A stretch of 64,000 bases of DNA, from positions 62,001 through 126,000 of the forward strand of contig SFJM01000009.1 in the NCBI GenBank assembly GCA_004555915.1. Direction: 5' to 3'. Below are positions 33,909 through 43,216 of this stretch, piece by piece (the first letter of the stretch is position 1; every line of letters begins with the position of its first letter). Below the pieces are notes generated by a model, which made no database searches, was not told where the DNA came from, and saw nothing but the letters and a program-made list of their open reading frames with translations. This DNA comes from Clostridiales bacterium (GTDB taxonomy: Bacteria; Bacillota; Clostridia; Oscillospirales; Butyricicoccaceae). The translations under genes and the position numbers were made by a program.

Positions 33909-34922
33909 TTATTTCAGGCCTGCGGTGATGATAGCCATCTGATATACCTCGTCTGCATTGCAGCCGCGGGACAGGTCGTTGATCGGCGCATTCAGACCCT
34001 GCAGAATCGGGCCGTATGCTTCAAAGCCGCCCAGACGCTGTGCGATCTTATAGCCAATGTTGCCTGCATTGATATCCGGGAAAATAAAGGTATTTGCCTG
34101 GCCTGCAACCGGGGAATTCTTTGCCTTGGTCTTGGCAACAACCGGGGAGAATGCAGCGTCAAACTGCAGCTCGCCATCCACTGCCAGCTCCGGAGCCAGT
34201 GCCTTTGCAGCCTCGGTAGCCTCACGCATCATGGTAACGGTCGGGCCCTTGCCGGAACCCATGGTGGAATAGGACAGCATCGCAACCTTCGGGTCAATGC
34301 CGAATGCAGCAGCGGTCTTTGCAGTCTCAATGGCAACCTCTGCAATCTTCTCAGAAGCCTTCAGGGTAACCTCACCGGTCTTCTTGTCCACGGTATCCTC
34401 ATAGGAAATGTTGATGGCGCAGTCGCCCATTGCGTACATCTCTTCCCCATCCTTTGCCGGGCGGCTCAGAATAAAGCAGGAGCTTACCAGATGTGCACCC
34501 GGCTTGGTCTTAACCAGCTGCAGAGCCGGACGAACGGTATCTGCGGTAGAATACGTAGCGCCGCCCAGCAGAGCGTCAGCCTTGCCCATCTTTACCAGCA
34601 TGGTGCCGAAGTAGTTGCCCTTTGCCAGATTTGCCTTGACGGTATCCATGTCCATCTTGCCCTTGCGCAGGTCAAACATGGTCTGTGCCATTTCTTCCAT
34701 CTCCGGATAAGTTGCCGGATCAATGATGGTTGCACCGGAAATATCAAAGTTTCCAGCTGCAGCAGCGTTCTTTACTTCCTCTTCTCCACCGATCAGGATA
34801 ACATCCATCAGGTCATCCTTCAGCAGGCGTGCAGTAGCCTCCAGAATGCGGGCATCCGGGCCCTCAGTGAAAACAATTGTTCTGCGATCTGCCTTCAGTG
34901 TAGCAATCAGATTCTCAAACAT
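33909..34922 (-). CDS. pta: Phosphate acetyltransferase
   Basis: A 337-residue Pta that converts acetyl-CoA and phosphate to acetyl phosphate, feeding acetate formation and ATP synthesis. Typical stretches are VFTEGPDARILEATARL, GGATYSTADTVRPALQLVKT, KVAMLSYSTMGSGKGPTV and FIFPDINAGNIGYKIAQRLG. Length matches the short Pta class without the DRTGG regulatory domain. Codon use is strongly biased, consistent with high expression. Acetate kinase is not in the window. Its own promoter lies about 65 bases upstream. Confidence 0.95.
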   Translation of the reverse strand: MFENLIATLKADRRTIVFTEGPDARILEATARLLKDDLMDVILIGGEEEVKNAAAAGNFDISGATIIDPATYPEMEEMAQTMFDLRKGKMDMDTVKANLAKGNYFGTMLVKMGKADALLGGATYSTADTVRPALQLVKTKPGAHLVSSCFILSRPAKDGEEMYAMGDCAINISYEDTVDKKTGEVTLKASEKIAEVAIETAKTAAAFGIDPKVAMLSYSTMGSGKGPTVTMMREATEAAKALAPELAVDGELQFDAAFSPVVAKTKAKNSPVAGQANTFIFPDINAGNIGYKIAQRLGGFEAYGPILQGLNAPINDLSRGCNADEVYQMAIITAGLK

Positions 34923-34984
34923 TTGTGATTCCCTCCAACGATACGTTTCTTTTCCGCAGTCGTTCCTCTGCGGTTGTTATGTTC

Positions 34985-35014
34985 ATTATACAACTTTTTT
35001 GCATACATGTTCAA
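34985..35014 (-). promoter_or_regulatory. Promoter of pta
   Basis: On the minus strand TTGAAC (35014-35009) and TATAAT (34990-34985) with an 18-base spacer. Confidence 0.75.
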
Positions 35015-35112
35015 GAGATATTGGTAATTTTGTGAGCTTTTGCGTAAAAAAAGTGAGACATGGAAAAAAGCCCTCCCGGTGACCGGAAAGGGCTTGATAG
35101 ACTGGAACGAGA

Positions 35113-36057
35113 TTATCCTATCAGGAATACCACATAACATGCCAGAATCCACACCGGACAGGCGATTTTGGTCCATTTATTGCGGAATTTCATCATCAGC
35201 CACATCACCGGCAGAGCCGCCGCGCCGCACAGCATCAGTACAACCGTCTGCGGGTCAGAAAAATCATACACGCTGCCATGATACAGGATGTCCACAACTG
35301 CCATGATGATAAAATTGAAAATATTGCTGCCTACAATGTTGCCAAAGGCAATGTCCACATTGCCCATCCGCAGCAGTGTCACCGTAGAAGCTGCCTCCGG
35401 CAGGCTGGTGGCAATGCCAAGGAACAAGGCGCCTGCCATGCCCTGTCCCAGATTCAGACGGATGGAAATGGCGTCAGTAATATATGTGATGATAATGCTC
35501 AGCGCCACAATGCCAATGCTCACTGCCACAAACCGGACCGCAACCTGCTTCACCGTCAGCGGGCTGGTATCCTCCTCTGTGTCGTCACCGGTGCCGTCCT
35601 CTGCCGACATATACCGCACACTGAGCACGTATAGAATCACAATGCAAACAGAAGTCAGGCTGACAGACAGGATATTCACATTCAAAATATCCAGCCAGTC
35701 CAGAATCAGCAGCACATAGCAGGCCAGCACAAACAGGGTGACAGCCCGATGGCTGGCAGACAGGCTGGCTTTTGCGAAGGTACGGGTAAACAGCAGCAGG
35801 AAAAAGGACAGCATAGCCATATTAAACAAATCGCTGCCCAGAATATTGCCCAGACACAGGCCCGGTTCACCGATCAGCACAGTAGCGGAAATACTGGTAA
35901 ACAGCTCCGGCAGGCTGGTAACGGCCGACAGCATGATGCCGCCGATAAACGCGCCGGACAGGTTGGTTTTTTTGTCCAGCAGGTCCACATAATCCGAGGC
36001 CTTTACCGAAAACCATACCACGCCGGCAGCAACAATCAGATACGCAAGATAAATCAT
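35113..36057 (-). CDS. Na+/Ca2+-exchanger family cation antiporter
   Basis: A 314-residue membrane protein with two inverted alpha repeats: AVTSLPELFTSISATVLIG with GNILGSDLFNMAML in the first half, and GIATSLPEAASTVTLLRMG with GNIVGSNIFNFII in the second. Both carry the conserved Glu that coordinates the ion. A cytoplasmic acidic loop (AEDGTGDDTEEDTSPL, about 190) lies between. The start at 36057 follows GGAGGAAG; the same frame extends further upstream only because it happens to translate the riboswitch. Control by a yybP-ykoY element suggests Mn2+ (or Ca2+) export. Confidence 0.92.
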   Translation of the reverse strand: MIYLAYLIVAAGVVWFSVKASDYVDLLDKKTNLSGAFIGGIMLSAVTSLPELFTSISATVLIGEPGLCLGNILGSDLFNMAMLSFFLLLFTRTFAKASLSASHRAVTLFVLACYVLLILDWLDILNVNILSVSLTSVCIVILYVLSVRYMSAEDGTGDDTEEDTSPLTVKQVAVRFVAVSIGIVALSIIITYITDAISIRLNLGQGMAGALFLGIATSLPEAASTVTLLRMGNVDIAFGNIVGSNIFNFIIMAVVDILYHGSVYDFSDPQTVVLMLCGAAALPVMWLMMKFRNKWTKIACPVWILACYVVFLIG

Positions 36058-36097
36058 AAACTTCCTCCACAAACAGGTATCATAAAATAGAAACATG

Positions 36098-36154
36098 AAA
36101 AAAGACCCATAGACAATGACACTGCACCTGAGGCAGCAACATTGTCTATGAGTC
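36098..36154 (-). terminator. Riboswitch-controlled terminator
   Basis: On the minus strand GACTCATAGACAATG pairs with CATTGTCTATGGGTC and is followed by a six-T run, upstream of the antiporter's ribosome binding site. The ascending arm overlaps the 3' strand of the aptamer P1 stem. Confidence 0.85.
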
Positions 36155-36273
36155 TCATTTTTTAAGAAAATACCAGACAGCACGCTGGACGGTATCAGAA
36201 AACGCCGATCCGCCCCGGCTATCGCGATTGTTGATATTCTCACGGCAGAAGCTGCCGCAAACTACTCCCTCAT
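36148..36273 (-). promoter_or_regulatory. yybP-ykoY manganese riboswitch
   Basis: The 5' strand ATGAGGGAGTAG (36273-36262) and 3' strand GAGACTCAT (near 36156-36148) form P1 and the conserved loop: GGGAGUAG on one side and AGAC on the other is the yybP-ykoY signature. A CGGCAG-CTTC-CTGCCG hairpin and a TCAACAATCGCGAT-type internal segment lie between. In this class Mn2+ binding stabilises the aptamer; here that would consume the ascending arm of the terminator and turn expression on. Confidence 0.82.
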
Positions 36274-36298
36274 TCGACAGGATAATTCCATTGGAGTT

Positions 36299-36327
36299 AC
36301 TTTATCATGTCGGGTCCCGGTTGTCAA
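36299..36327 (-). promoter_or_regulatory. Promoter upstream of the Mn riboswitch
   Basis: TTGACA (36327-36322) and TAAAGT (36304-36299) on the minus strand, 17-base spacer, about 20 bases before the aptamer. Confidence 0.8.
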
Positions 36328-36345
36328 TGACCCAGGGGGAAAAAA

Positions 36346-36981
36346 TCAGTACAGCCGCATGAGCAGCCATGTCCACAGTGGTGATGCCAGCAGGACATAG
36401 CAGGCAAATGCCAGACCGATGCTTCCCATTGCTGCTATCGTTAGTTTGTCCGCTGTCTGTGCCTGAAATACAGCCATACGGCGGAAAAACAGCAGGAAAA
36501 TCCCATACCCCAGGCAGATTCCGATTGTATTCATCAGCAGGTCATTGATATCCGAGGCACGGTGGTTGAACAGCTGGGAGCATTCAATCAGCATGGACAG
36601 CAGGAAACCGCACACCACATTCTGCAATGCGCCGTGATTGTTCCACAGCAATGGAAGGAGCACGCCCAATGGGACAAACAGCAGCAGATTGAGCAGCATC
36701 TCTGCCGTCAGGCGGTCTGCTACGGTGGCACAGATGCCGTCATTTGCCAGCAGGCTGGTGCCAAACCGCCAAACATCTTCCACACCGGCAGTTCCCGTGA
36801 AGCAGAACATGGCAGTCAGCAACAGCATCAGCAGCTGCCAGCCCACCACGAAGCCCTTGCCATAGGCAATGCCCTGTCTGCGGTATAACCGGCACAGCAG
36901 CCATTCCAGCAGAAAAAATATCGGGCAGACTACGGCATATTGCAGCAGGCTTTCCAATCCATGAAACAAAACAGACATCAT
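36346..36981 (-). CDS. VanZ-like family membrane protein
   Basis: A 211-residue protein with five or six hydrophobic segments and the VanZ-like signature NLLLFVPLGVLLPLLWNNHG followed by ECSQLF and SDINDLLMNTIGICLGYG. VanZ-family proteins give low-level teicoplanin resistance in some genera and otherwise have no settled function. GGAAAGGATG lies eight bases before the chosen ATG at 36981. It lies upstream of the riboswitch-controlled antiporter on the same strand, with 18 bases between its stop and that promoter. Confidence 0.82.
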   Translation of the reverse strand: MMSVLFHGLESLLQYAVVCPIFFLLEWLLCRLYRRQGIAYGKGFVVGWQLLMLLLTAMFCFTGTAGVEDVWRFGTSLLANDGICATVADRLTAEMLLNLLLFVPLGVLLPLLWNNHGALQNVVCGFLLSMLIECSQLFNHRASDINDLLMNTIGICLGYGIFLLFFRRMAVFQAQTADKLTIAAMGSIGLAFACYVLLASPLWTWLLMRLY

Positions 36982-37105
36982 TGTCAGCACATCCTTTCCC
37001 TGCTTCCCATGATACCTGTTAAATTCAACGTCAATATGACAAGTTTCTTTCGATTTTCTTACAAAATCATGCCGAATTTCCTGTATTTTACCCAATCAGC
37101 TGCTG

Positions 37106-37408
37106 TTACAGAACCAGCTCCAGTACGAAAACCACTGCACAGGCCAGAACTGCAACCTGAAACAGGCTTCCGCCGAACCATGCCAGAAGGATACCGGCTG
37201 CCAGTGCGGCCAGTCCTGCCCACATGCTGTTGGTTGCCTCCAGAATGGCGGGGAATGTCATGACTGCCAGTGTTACATAGGGGACATAAAACAGAAAAGA
37301 CCGGATGGTACGGTTTTTGATTTCCTTCCGGATCAGGGTCAGCGGCAGCACACGAATGAGATAGGTAACGCCTGCCATCACCAGAATATACAGCCAGATA
37401 TTATGCAT
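37106..37408 (-). CDS. azlD: AzlD family branched-chain amino acid transport protein
   Basis: A 100-residue small membrane protein with the AzlD pattern: MHNIWLYILVMAGVTYLIRV-LPLTLIRK, then FLFYVPYVTLAVMTFPAIL and two more helices. With AzlC it forms a two-component exporter of branched-chain amino acids or related compounds. The start ATG overlaps the azlC stop by eight bases and follows GGAGGAGG. The pair is 124 bases upstream of the VanZ-like gene. Confidence 0.9.
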   Translation of the reverse strand: MHNIWLYILVMAGVTYLIRVLPLTLIRKEIKNRTIRSFLFYVPYVTLAVMTFPAILEATNSMWAGLAALAAGILLAWFGGSLFQVAVLACAVVFVLELVL

Positions 37409-38123
37409 GCTGTTCCTCCTCCTCATGAATCGGGAACAGGACTGCCGCAATACCGGCAATCACAACCGTCAGTATAATGGTACGCATGCCGGAGGAAATA
37501 CCTGACACCACTGGCAGCTTTGCCATACCAAGGCTGGCCAGCATGGAGATGGCCACCAGTCCGGCAATCACCTTGTTTTTCCGTCCGGGCGGGATAATAA
37601 TCGCAAGGAACATGCCATAAATGCCTACACTCAAGGCATTGACGACAAGGGCAGGCAATACATTGCCCACGGCAACGCCGATAAAAGTACCCAATGTCCA
37701 GCCCGGAATGGAAATGGCCATCATGCCATAGTTATACCATGGGTTCAATTTATCCGGTACACAGACCGATACGCCGAAAATTTCATCCGTCACGCCCCAG
37801 CCAATCAACAGGCGGTGGAACAATGGCAGATCCGGGTCCAGCTTCTGGCTCAGGGAACAGGACATCAGTACATACCGTGCATTGATGACCAGCATCATGA
37901 TTGCCATTTCCAGATAAGATGCACCAGCTGCAATCACTTCAAAACCGGCAAATTCTCCGGCAGAAGCAACAGTCGTCACACTGGCCAGTGCACCCTGCCA
38001 TGCTGTCAGTCCGGCATTTCTTGCGGCAATACCCAGCGTAAACGATACCGCAAAATATCCCAGCGCAATCGGCGTGCCATTTTGTATGCCGCGGCGAAAC
38101 CATGCGGCATTCTCATGATTCAT
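37401..38123 (-). CDS. azlC: AzlC family branched-chain amino acid transport protein
   Basis: A 240-residue membrane protein, the larger AzlCD subunit. ALGYFAVSFTLGIAARNAGL and LVINARYVLMSCSLSQKLDP (the conserved region after the third helix) and WGVTDEIFGV are characteristic. The start at 38123 follows GGGAGG, and the family length fits this start better than the frame's earlier in-frame ATG at 38189. It is the first gene of the azlCD pair. Confidence 0.9.
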   Translation of the reverse strand: MNHENAAWFRRGIQNGTPIALGYFAVSFTLGIAARNAGLTAWQGALASVTTVASAGEFAGFEVIAAGASYLEMAIMMLVINARYVLMSCSLSQKLDPDLPLFHRLLIGWGVTDEIFGVSVCVPDKLNPWYNYGMMAISIPGWTLGTFIGVAVGNVLPALVVNALSVGIYGMFLAIIIPPGRKNKVIAGLVAISMLASLGMAKLPVVSGISSGMRTIILTVVIAGIAAVLFPIHEEEEQHA

Positions 38124-38241
38124 ATTCAATATCCTCCCGATTCCAATCGTCTCAACGTTTATTGTACTCGTAACAGCACAGCGCGTCAAACCTTATTTTT
38201 TCGACAGGACAGCGGGGTACTGCGCTGCAAGCCAACAGCCC

Positions 38242-38334
38242 CCAAGGAAGAGACCCACCGGCGGGTCTCTCCCTTAGGAATCCCACTCTGCCGCCAAAGG
38301 GGTTGGATACCCCTTTGGAATCCCCAATAATCAC
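38242..38334 (+). repeat. Dispersed 93-base repeat, copy 2
   Basis: The same length and hairpins as 13001-13093. The first stem here reads GAGACCC/GGGTCTC against GAGACTC/GAGTCTC in copy 1, so both strands changed together and pairing is preserved. Confidence 0.85.
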
Positions 38335-38388
38335 CGCGGGTGACTTCAGACCCATCGACGCCAGCCTGTTACCGCCGGGATTTCCGCA

Positions 38389-38473
38389 GTTCGGCTTGCA
38401 TTCCGTGGTTTATTCATACAATGATACAATACCACGTTCCACGGCAGGAATAAACCAATATGCAACGCCGAAC
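38389..38473 (+). repeat. Long inverted repeat
   Basis: GTTCGGCTTGCATTCCGTGG-TTTATTC on the left pairs with GAATAAACCAATATGCAACG-CCGAAC on the right with few mismatches, around a 33-base centre. The right arm is identical to 13137-13163, where the left arm is cut short. Confidence 0.7.
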
Positions 38474-38554
38474 AGTGACAGAGAGGGCTGAGATTTTTTA
38501 TACCATGCCGCACTGGAAACAAATAAAGAGTACATTTTACGGGCATTGCAAAAA

Positions 38555-38661
38555 GCCTCCCTCAGAAGAGGGAGGTGGCATTTGCGTCAGAAAATGCCGG
38601 AGGGAGTAGCATCATTCGTTCAACTTTGCACAACGTTACGATTGATACCTCAAACTTACAT
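38555..38661 (+). repeat. Hairpin-pair intergenic repeat, copy 2
   Basis: CCTCCCTC-AGAA-GAGGGAGG, GGCATTTGC-GTCAGAA-AATGCC, then GGAGGGAGT, with the ACGATTGATACCTCAAACTT tail. The same order of modules as at 13244-13348. I see no gene in 38124-38804. Confidence 0.8.
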
Positions 38662-38804
38662 GTTACACCATCCCCCTGCCTCCGCCTTGGGAAATGATCC
38701 CTGAAGATCGGAAAGGGCGGCTCCCTCAGAGGAAAACCATACGTTCCCCGATGTAATTGGTATAAATATAAAAATATTATACAAATAGTATTTTTCCATC
38801 CGTC

Positions 38805-38843
38805 AAAAAACCGCCTGCCGGCTTCTCCTCCGACAGACGGTTT
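38805..38843 (-). terminator. Terminator after the SLH-domain gene
   Basis: On the minus strand AAACCGTCTGTCGG pairs with CCGGCAGGCGGTTT and is followed by T residues. Confidence 0.8.
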
Positions 38844-38880
38844 CGGTTTCTTATGACAATGGAATCACATCGGGTTCTGC

Positions 38881-40419
38881 TTACGCTCTGCCGCTGCTCA
38901 GTGTCACCTGAATAAATCCACGGATCATCGCAGCTGCTTCCGCACGGGTCATGGCTCCGCCCGGATTCAGTGTGCCTATATTCGTACCGTTCATAACGCC
39001 TGCGCCCACAGCCCATTTCATGGCAGTCTGTGCCCAGTCGGATACCTGGTCTGCATCACTGAATCGTGTCAGCTCTGCACTTGCACTCACATCATAACCC
39101 AGCTTCTGGGCGAAGTTATACAGGATCTGGGCGAACTGCTCGCGGGTTACCAGCATGTTCGGGCCAAACAGGTTGTTGCCCATGCCGCTGACCACATCAT
39201 TGCCGCCTGCCCAGCGTACCGGCTTTGCATACCATTCTGTGGACGGTACATCCGCAAACGATACCCGGTTGCCGGAATCCATGCCATACTGTGCCCAATA
39301 CCGCATAGACAGGGAATACAGAATCTGTACCGCCTGGCTGCGGGTCGTTGTTGCATATGGTGCAAATTTGGTGGCTTCTACACCATTCATCAGGTTATGC
39401 TGGTTGACATAACCCACATGCTCATAAAACCAGTCTGACGATGTGACATCCTCAAATCCGTTTTCCCATTTCAGCCAGTTGGAATCCTCCACAATGACAG
39501 CATAGCCATATGCGGCATGATTGGTATCGAAATCTGTTGCCTGTTTTGCGTCCAGGCTGGATACGCCCGCATGCACATACAGTCCATTGCTGGATACTGT
39601 ATGTCCGTCTGTCACATTCCATGCCGGCACATTTGCTTTGCGGCGTACCCGTGCTTCTGCCGTACCACCGGTAACCGATACATCGCCAGCACATGTAATT
39701 GCGCTGTCATCGCCATACACGCCAAGATATCCCTTGGTTTCCACGCCGGTACAGGAAATGGCGTCACCGCCTTCACCTTCATCACTTTCCGCATGGACAG
39801 CAGCATATTCGGTAATCGTCAGCTTGCCTGCATCAATGCAATGGTTCTGTGCTGTTGCCACCAGCATTGCGCCGCCAGTCACAGACAGGTCGCTGTCCAG
39901 CTTCATGCTGCTGTTTTCGCCACGCACACTGACGGAAACATCCTTGATTTCCATTGTGGTGCCGGTGCTGTCATCATTGATAATGCCATCATAGGCACTT
40001 TCAATTTCCAGCATGCCTTCACCCTGAATCAGGACATTGCCTGCTGTATTTTTGTTTTCATCTGCATTGAATACCACAGCCTTAATCATGCCATTATTGG
40101 CCATTGCATCCGCATCAATATGGCTGTCGCCATTCAGATAAATCGTCAGTGCGCCATTGGAAGCAGACAATGCGGTTCCCTGTGCCTTGATATCCGCATC
40201 CTTCAGGTACAGGACGCCATCCTTAAAATAGGCATTGTTGGAAGAAGAGCCTGATGTGGTAGTAGAGCCGTCATTATTCCAGCCCATGCCATCCGTCAGG
40301 GTCTTTCCCGCAATGGTCACCTGTGTTGTCTTTTCCGTATTCACGGCCAATGCGGCAGTCGGAAGTATGGCTGTTGTCATACATACTGCCAGTACCGCGC
40401 TCAAAAGTTGTTTCTTCAT
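38881..40419 (-). CDS. SLH-domain cell-wall protein with beta-helix-like region
   Basis: A 512-residue secreted protein. Residues 1-26 form a signal peptide (AALAV). Residues about 30-330 form a repetitive beta-rich region (LSASNGALTIYLNGDSHIDA, LTITEYAAVHAESDEGEGGD) like right-handed parallel helices. Residues 345-512 hold three SLH domains, with FEDVTSSDWFYEHVGYVNQH, FADVPSTEWYAKPVRWAGGN and FSDADQVSDWAQTAMKWAVG each opening one. It should attach to secondary wall polysaccharide. The ATG at 40419 lies after AAAGGATG; the ATG nine bases earlier overlaps that site. Confidence 0.9.
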   Translation of the reverse strand: MKKQLLSAVLAVCMTTAILPTAALAVNTEKTTQVTIAGKTLTDGMGWNNDGSTTTSGSSSNNAYFKDGVLYLKDADIKAQGTALSASNGALTIYLNGDSHIDADAMANNGMIKAVVFNADENKNTAGNVLIQGEGMLEIESAYDGIINDDSTGTTMEIKDVSVSVRGENSSMKLDSDLSVTGGAMLVATAQNHCIDAGKLTITEYAAVHAESDEGEGGDAISCTGVETKGYLGVYGDDSAITCAGDVSVTGGTAEARVRRKANVPAWNVTDGHTVSSNGLYVHAGVSSLDAKQATDFDTNHAAYGYAVIVEDSNWLKWENGFEDVTSSDWFYEHVGYVNQHNLMNGVEATKFAPYATTTRSQAVQILYSLSMRYWAQYGMDSGNRVSFADVPSTEWYAKPVRWAGGNDVVSGMGNNLFGPNMLVTREQFAQILYNFAQKLGYDVSASAELTRFSDADQVSDWAQTAMKWAVGAGVMNGTNIGTLNPGGAMTRAEAAAMIRGFIQVTLSSGRA

Positions 40420-40665
40420 TGATGTCATCCTTTTCTGCGTTTACATTCAGATTTTTGTAACCAAATTGTAATCTTTTTATTTATTATGCCACAGGTGACA
40501 CCGGAATGCAAGCCCCTTCCGGAAAAATCCTGCGCATGAACAGCGAAAATGCGCTTTTTTTCATGCATTTTTAACAAATATTTTGCCCCGGATATGAGAT
40601 TTTCAAAATCTGCTGGATGTTCCCTGTTTGGGGATTCTGGCAGATGCTCCGGCATTTCGCCTTGC

Positions 40666-40694
40666 TTGTTCCCCTACAGCCTTTGTGTTATAAT
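40666..40694 (+). promoter_or_regulatory. Promoter of the GT2/GT39 pair
   Basis: TTGTTC (40666-40671), a 17-base spacer and TATAAT (40689-40694), about 35 bases before the start. Confidence 0.8.
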
Positions 40695-40728
40695 ACATTC
40701 GATATTTGCAAAAAAAGAGGAACGAAAT

Positions 40729-41706
40729 ATGGAAAACAAACCGCTGTTATGGATTGTCATTCCCTGCTACAATGAGGAAGCTGTCTTGCCGGTGACAGCG
40801 CCGATGTTTCTGGAAAAAATTCATGCCCTTGCAGCTGCCGGAAAAATCAGCTCCCGCAGCCGGATTTGCTTTGTCAATGATGGTTCAAAGGACAACACCT
40901 GGCAGCTGATCTGTGATTTTGCCCGGCAGGATGAGCATTTCATCGGCATCAGCCAGAGCCGCAACCGTGGGCATCAGAATGCCGTTCTGGCAGGACTCAT
41001 GGAAGCAAGGGAGTATTGTGATATCACCATCTCCATTGACTGTGACGGACAGGATGACATCAATGCCATGGATGACATGGTGGAGGCATATTTGAAAGGG
41101 TATGAAGTGGTATATGGTGTGCGCTCCAAACGGGATACCGATACCTTTTTCAAACGGTTTACTGCGGAGAGCTTTTATCACCTCATGCATGCCATGGGTG
41201 CGGAAACCGTGTTCAACCATGCGGATTACCGTCTGATTAGTGCCCGTGTGCTTGAAAGCTTTGCGGATTTTGAGGAGGTCAATATTTTCCTGCGCGGCAT
41301 GGTTCCGCTTGTAGGATATCCTTCTACCAAAGTATATTACGAACGTGCGGAACGGCTGGCAGGCGAAAGCCATTATCCGCTCAAAAAAATGCTGGCGCTT
41401 GCCTTTGACGGCATTACCAGTCTGTCTGTCAAGCCCATCCGCATCATTGTCACGCTGGGCATGCTGGTCAGCATGGTCAGCTTCATTGGTGTCATCTGGG
41501 CTGTCGTACAGGCTTTATTGGGCAATTCTGTTGCCGGCTGGGCTTCTACCATCTGTATTGTCTGCTTTATGGGCGGCATCCAGCTCATTTCCCTGGGTGT
41601 CATCGGGGAATATATCGGGAAGATTTATATGGAATCCAAGCATCGCCCCCGGTATATCATCAGTGACCGTACCTGGCAGCCCTATCAGCGCAGCTATCGG
41701 GGCTGA
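40729..41706 (+). CDS. GT2 family glycosyltransferase (DPM1/GtrB type)
   Basis: A 325-residue enzyme that moves a sugar from a nucleotide donor onto a polyprenyl phosphate. The GT-A fold begins IVIPCYNEEAVLP, includes FVNDGSKDNT and the metal-binding SIDCDGQDD, and FNHADYRLISARVLESFADF is the acceptor region. Two C-terminal membrane segments (about 235-258 and 270-295) are typical of GtrB-like enzymes. GAGG lies before the ATG at 40729. The next gene, a GT39-type transferase, starts 29 bases later and probably uses its lipid-linked product. Confidence 0.93.
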   Translation: MENKPLLWIVIPCYNEEAVLPVTAPMFLEKIHALAAAGKISSRSRICFVNDGSKDNTWQLICDFARQDEHFIGISQSRNRGHQNAVLAGLMEAREYCDITISIDCDGQDDINAMDDMVEAYLKGYEVVYGVRSKRDTDTFFKRFTAESFYHLMHAMGAETVFNHADYRLISARVLESFADFEEVNIFLRGMVPLVGYPSTKVYYERAERLAGESHYPLKKMLALAFDGITSLSVKPIRIIVTLGMLVSMVSFIGVIWAVVQALLGNSVAGWASTICIVCFMGGIQLISLGVIGEYIGKIYMESKHRPRYIISDRTWQPYQRSYRG

Positions 41707-41735
41707 GCCGCACCGCAGAAAGGATGGTATTTCTC

Positions 41736-43157
41736 ATGACTGCTTTTCCCAAATGGATCCAGCGGCTGTTCTGTCTGTGCTTTGTCCTGTGTTTTCTGGG
41801 CATTGCTGTCATGAACGGCGCCGGTCTGGGCGTATTGCTGATTGCTGCAGCTGTCCTGATTCCAAGGAAGGTTTCTATCCCGCATTTTCTCCCGCTGCTG
41901 TTGGTGGTTTCTGCCATCGTCCATGTGGCAGCGGTGTTTCTGGTCAATCCGGAACCCATACAGGATTTTGCCACCATGTATCATGCCGCACAGCAGGCGG
42001 CAGAGGGTGATTTCAGCTTTCAGCATACACAGTATTTCTTTATCTGGGCATACCAGACCGGATTCGTGTTATGGGAAGCCCTGCTGCTCAAAGTATTCGG
42101 GCATATGACGGCGATAAAATTAGTCCATGCACTCATGCTGTCCGGTATCAATGGGCTTATTTACCTCTGGGCACGGCGGTTTACCGATGAACGTGCTGCC
42201 CAGACGGCTGCCCTGCTGTATCTGGTCACACTGTTCCCCACCGTGCTCAACTGTCTGCTGACCAATCAGGTGGCATCTGCATTTTTCCTGCTGCTGGGTA
42301 TTTATCTTCTTACCGATGGGAACAATGCTTTTTCTGTTCCCCGTGCCATAGGTGCCGGAATCCTGTTATCCATTGGCAATATCCTGCGGCCGGAAGCCAT
42401 CGTCATCCTTGCCGGACTTGCGGGTACAGCGATCTTTATCCTTATCATGAAACGCTCTGTGCGGCAGCATAAGCGTATGCTGTCCGGCATTGCGCTGGCT
42501 GCTGTTGTGTATGCTGTTTGCAATGCGGGTGCGTCCTGGGCAGTTTCCGCCGGTGGTATCAACCAGTATGGCCTGTCCAATAACTGGCCGTCATGGAAAT
42601 TTATTGTTGGGTTTAATCATGAAACCGGCGGCATGTACTCCGCGGATGACCGCGCCTTATTCGATGATGCGCACCAGATTGATACCACGGAACAGCAAGC
42701 GGAAGCCACCGCTGCCGCGGAAAATCAGCTGATTCGCAGCCGCATTCTTGTATCTCCCGGCAAGCTGTTGTCCCTGATGAAGGAAAAGATATATCATCTG
42801 TGGGTGCAGTCCGGCCTGAGCTTCCCCATGGGCTATCTCAACAATCCGGAGGTGTCTGTCCATGGGATTCCCGGTCCCAGATTCTATCAGTATTGTGTGA
42901 CGTTGGACCGGACGGTCTTTGGCTTTGCCGGTTTGTGTGCCCTGCTTGGCATGCTGTCCCTCCTGCGCCGCAAGCCGGAAACACTGACCTTTTCCGCTGT
43001 GCTGGCACCCATGACCGTCATGGCATGCTTTGCCGTATTCCTGCTCATTGAGGTACAGCCCCGGTATGTGTTCCTGCCGCAGATTTTCCTGTATATCACC
43101 GCGGCCATGGGAATCACACCGTTGTTTTCCCTGATGCGGGAAACAAAAGGAACGTAA
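41736..43157 (+). CDS. GT39/ArnT-like membrane glycosyltransferase
   Basis: A 473-residue integral membrane protein with ten or more membrane segments. The first extracellular loop has NPEPIQDFATMYHAAQQAAE, with the Asp expected in polyprenyl-phosphate-sugar transferases of the GT39/GT-C fold, and the large extracellular segment near 270-370 holds NNWPSWKFIVGFNHETGGMY. It likely moves a sugar from the lipid carrier made by the preceding GT2 onto a wall polymer or protein. The ATG at 41736 follows GAAAGGATGG; an earlier in-frame ATG lies inside that site. Confidence 0.8.
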   Translation: MTAFPKWIQRLFCLCFVLCFLGIAVMNGAGLGVLLIAAAVLIPRKVSIPHFLPLLLVVSAIVHVAAVFLVNPEPIQDFATMYHAAQQAAEGDFSFQHTQYFFIWAYQTGFVLWEALLLKVFGHMTAIKLVHALMLSGINGLIYLWARRFTDERAAQTAALLYLVTLFPTVLNCLLTNQVASAFFLLLGIYLLTDGNNAFSVPRAIGAGILLSIGNILRPEAIVILAGLAGTAIFILIMKRSVRQHKRMLSGIALAAVVYAVCNAGASWAVSAGGINQYGLSNNWPSWKFIVGFNHETGGMYSADDRALFDDAHQIDTTEQQAEATAAAENQLIRSRILVSPGKLLSLMKEKIYHLWVQSGLSFPMGYLNNPEVSVHGIPGPRFYQYCVTLDRTVFGFAGLCALLGMLSLLRRKPETLTFSAVLAPMTVMACFAVFLLIEVQPRYVFLPQIFLYITAAMGITPLFSLMRETKGT

Positions 43158-43196
43158 AAAAACAGCCGCAGGCTCCTTCCCGAACCCTGCGGCTGT
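43155..43196 (-). terminator. Terminator between convergent genes
   Basis: ACAGCCGCAGG and CCCTGCGGCTGT pair; the run of seven A on the plus strand gives a T run on the minus strand. Confidence 0.75.
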
Positions 43197-43216
43197 ATCA
43201 TTGTTACCGTATCCTT

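Noticed and set aside
36058..36243. N-terminal extension of the exchanger gene by 62 codons
   Set aside because: The extension translates the riboswitch and terminator; the ribosome binding site is at 36057.
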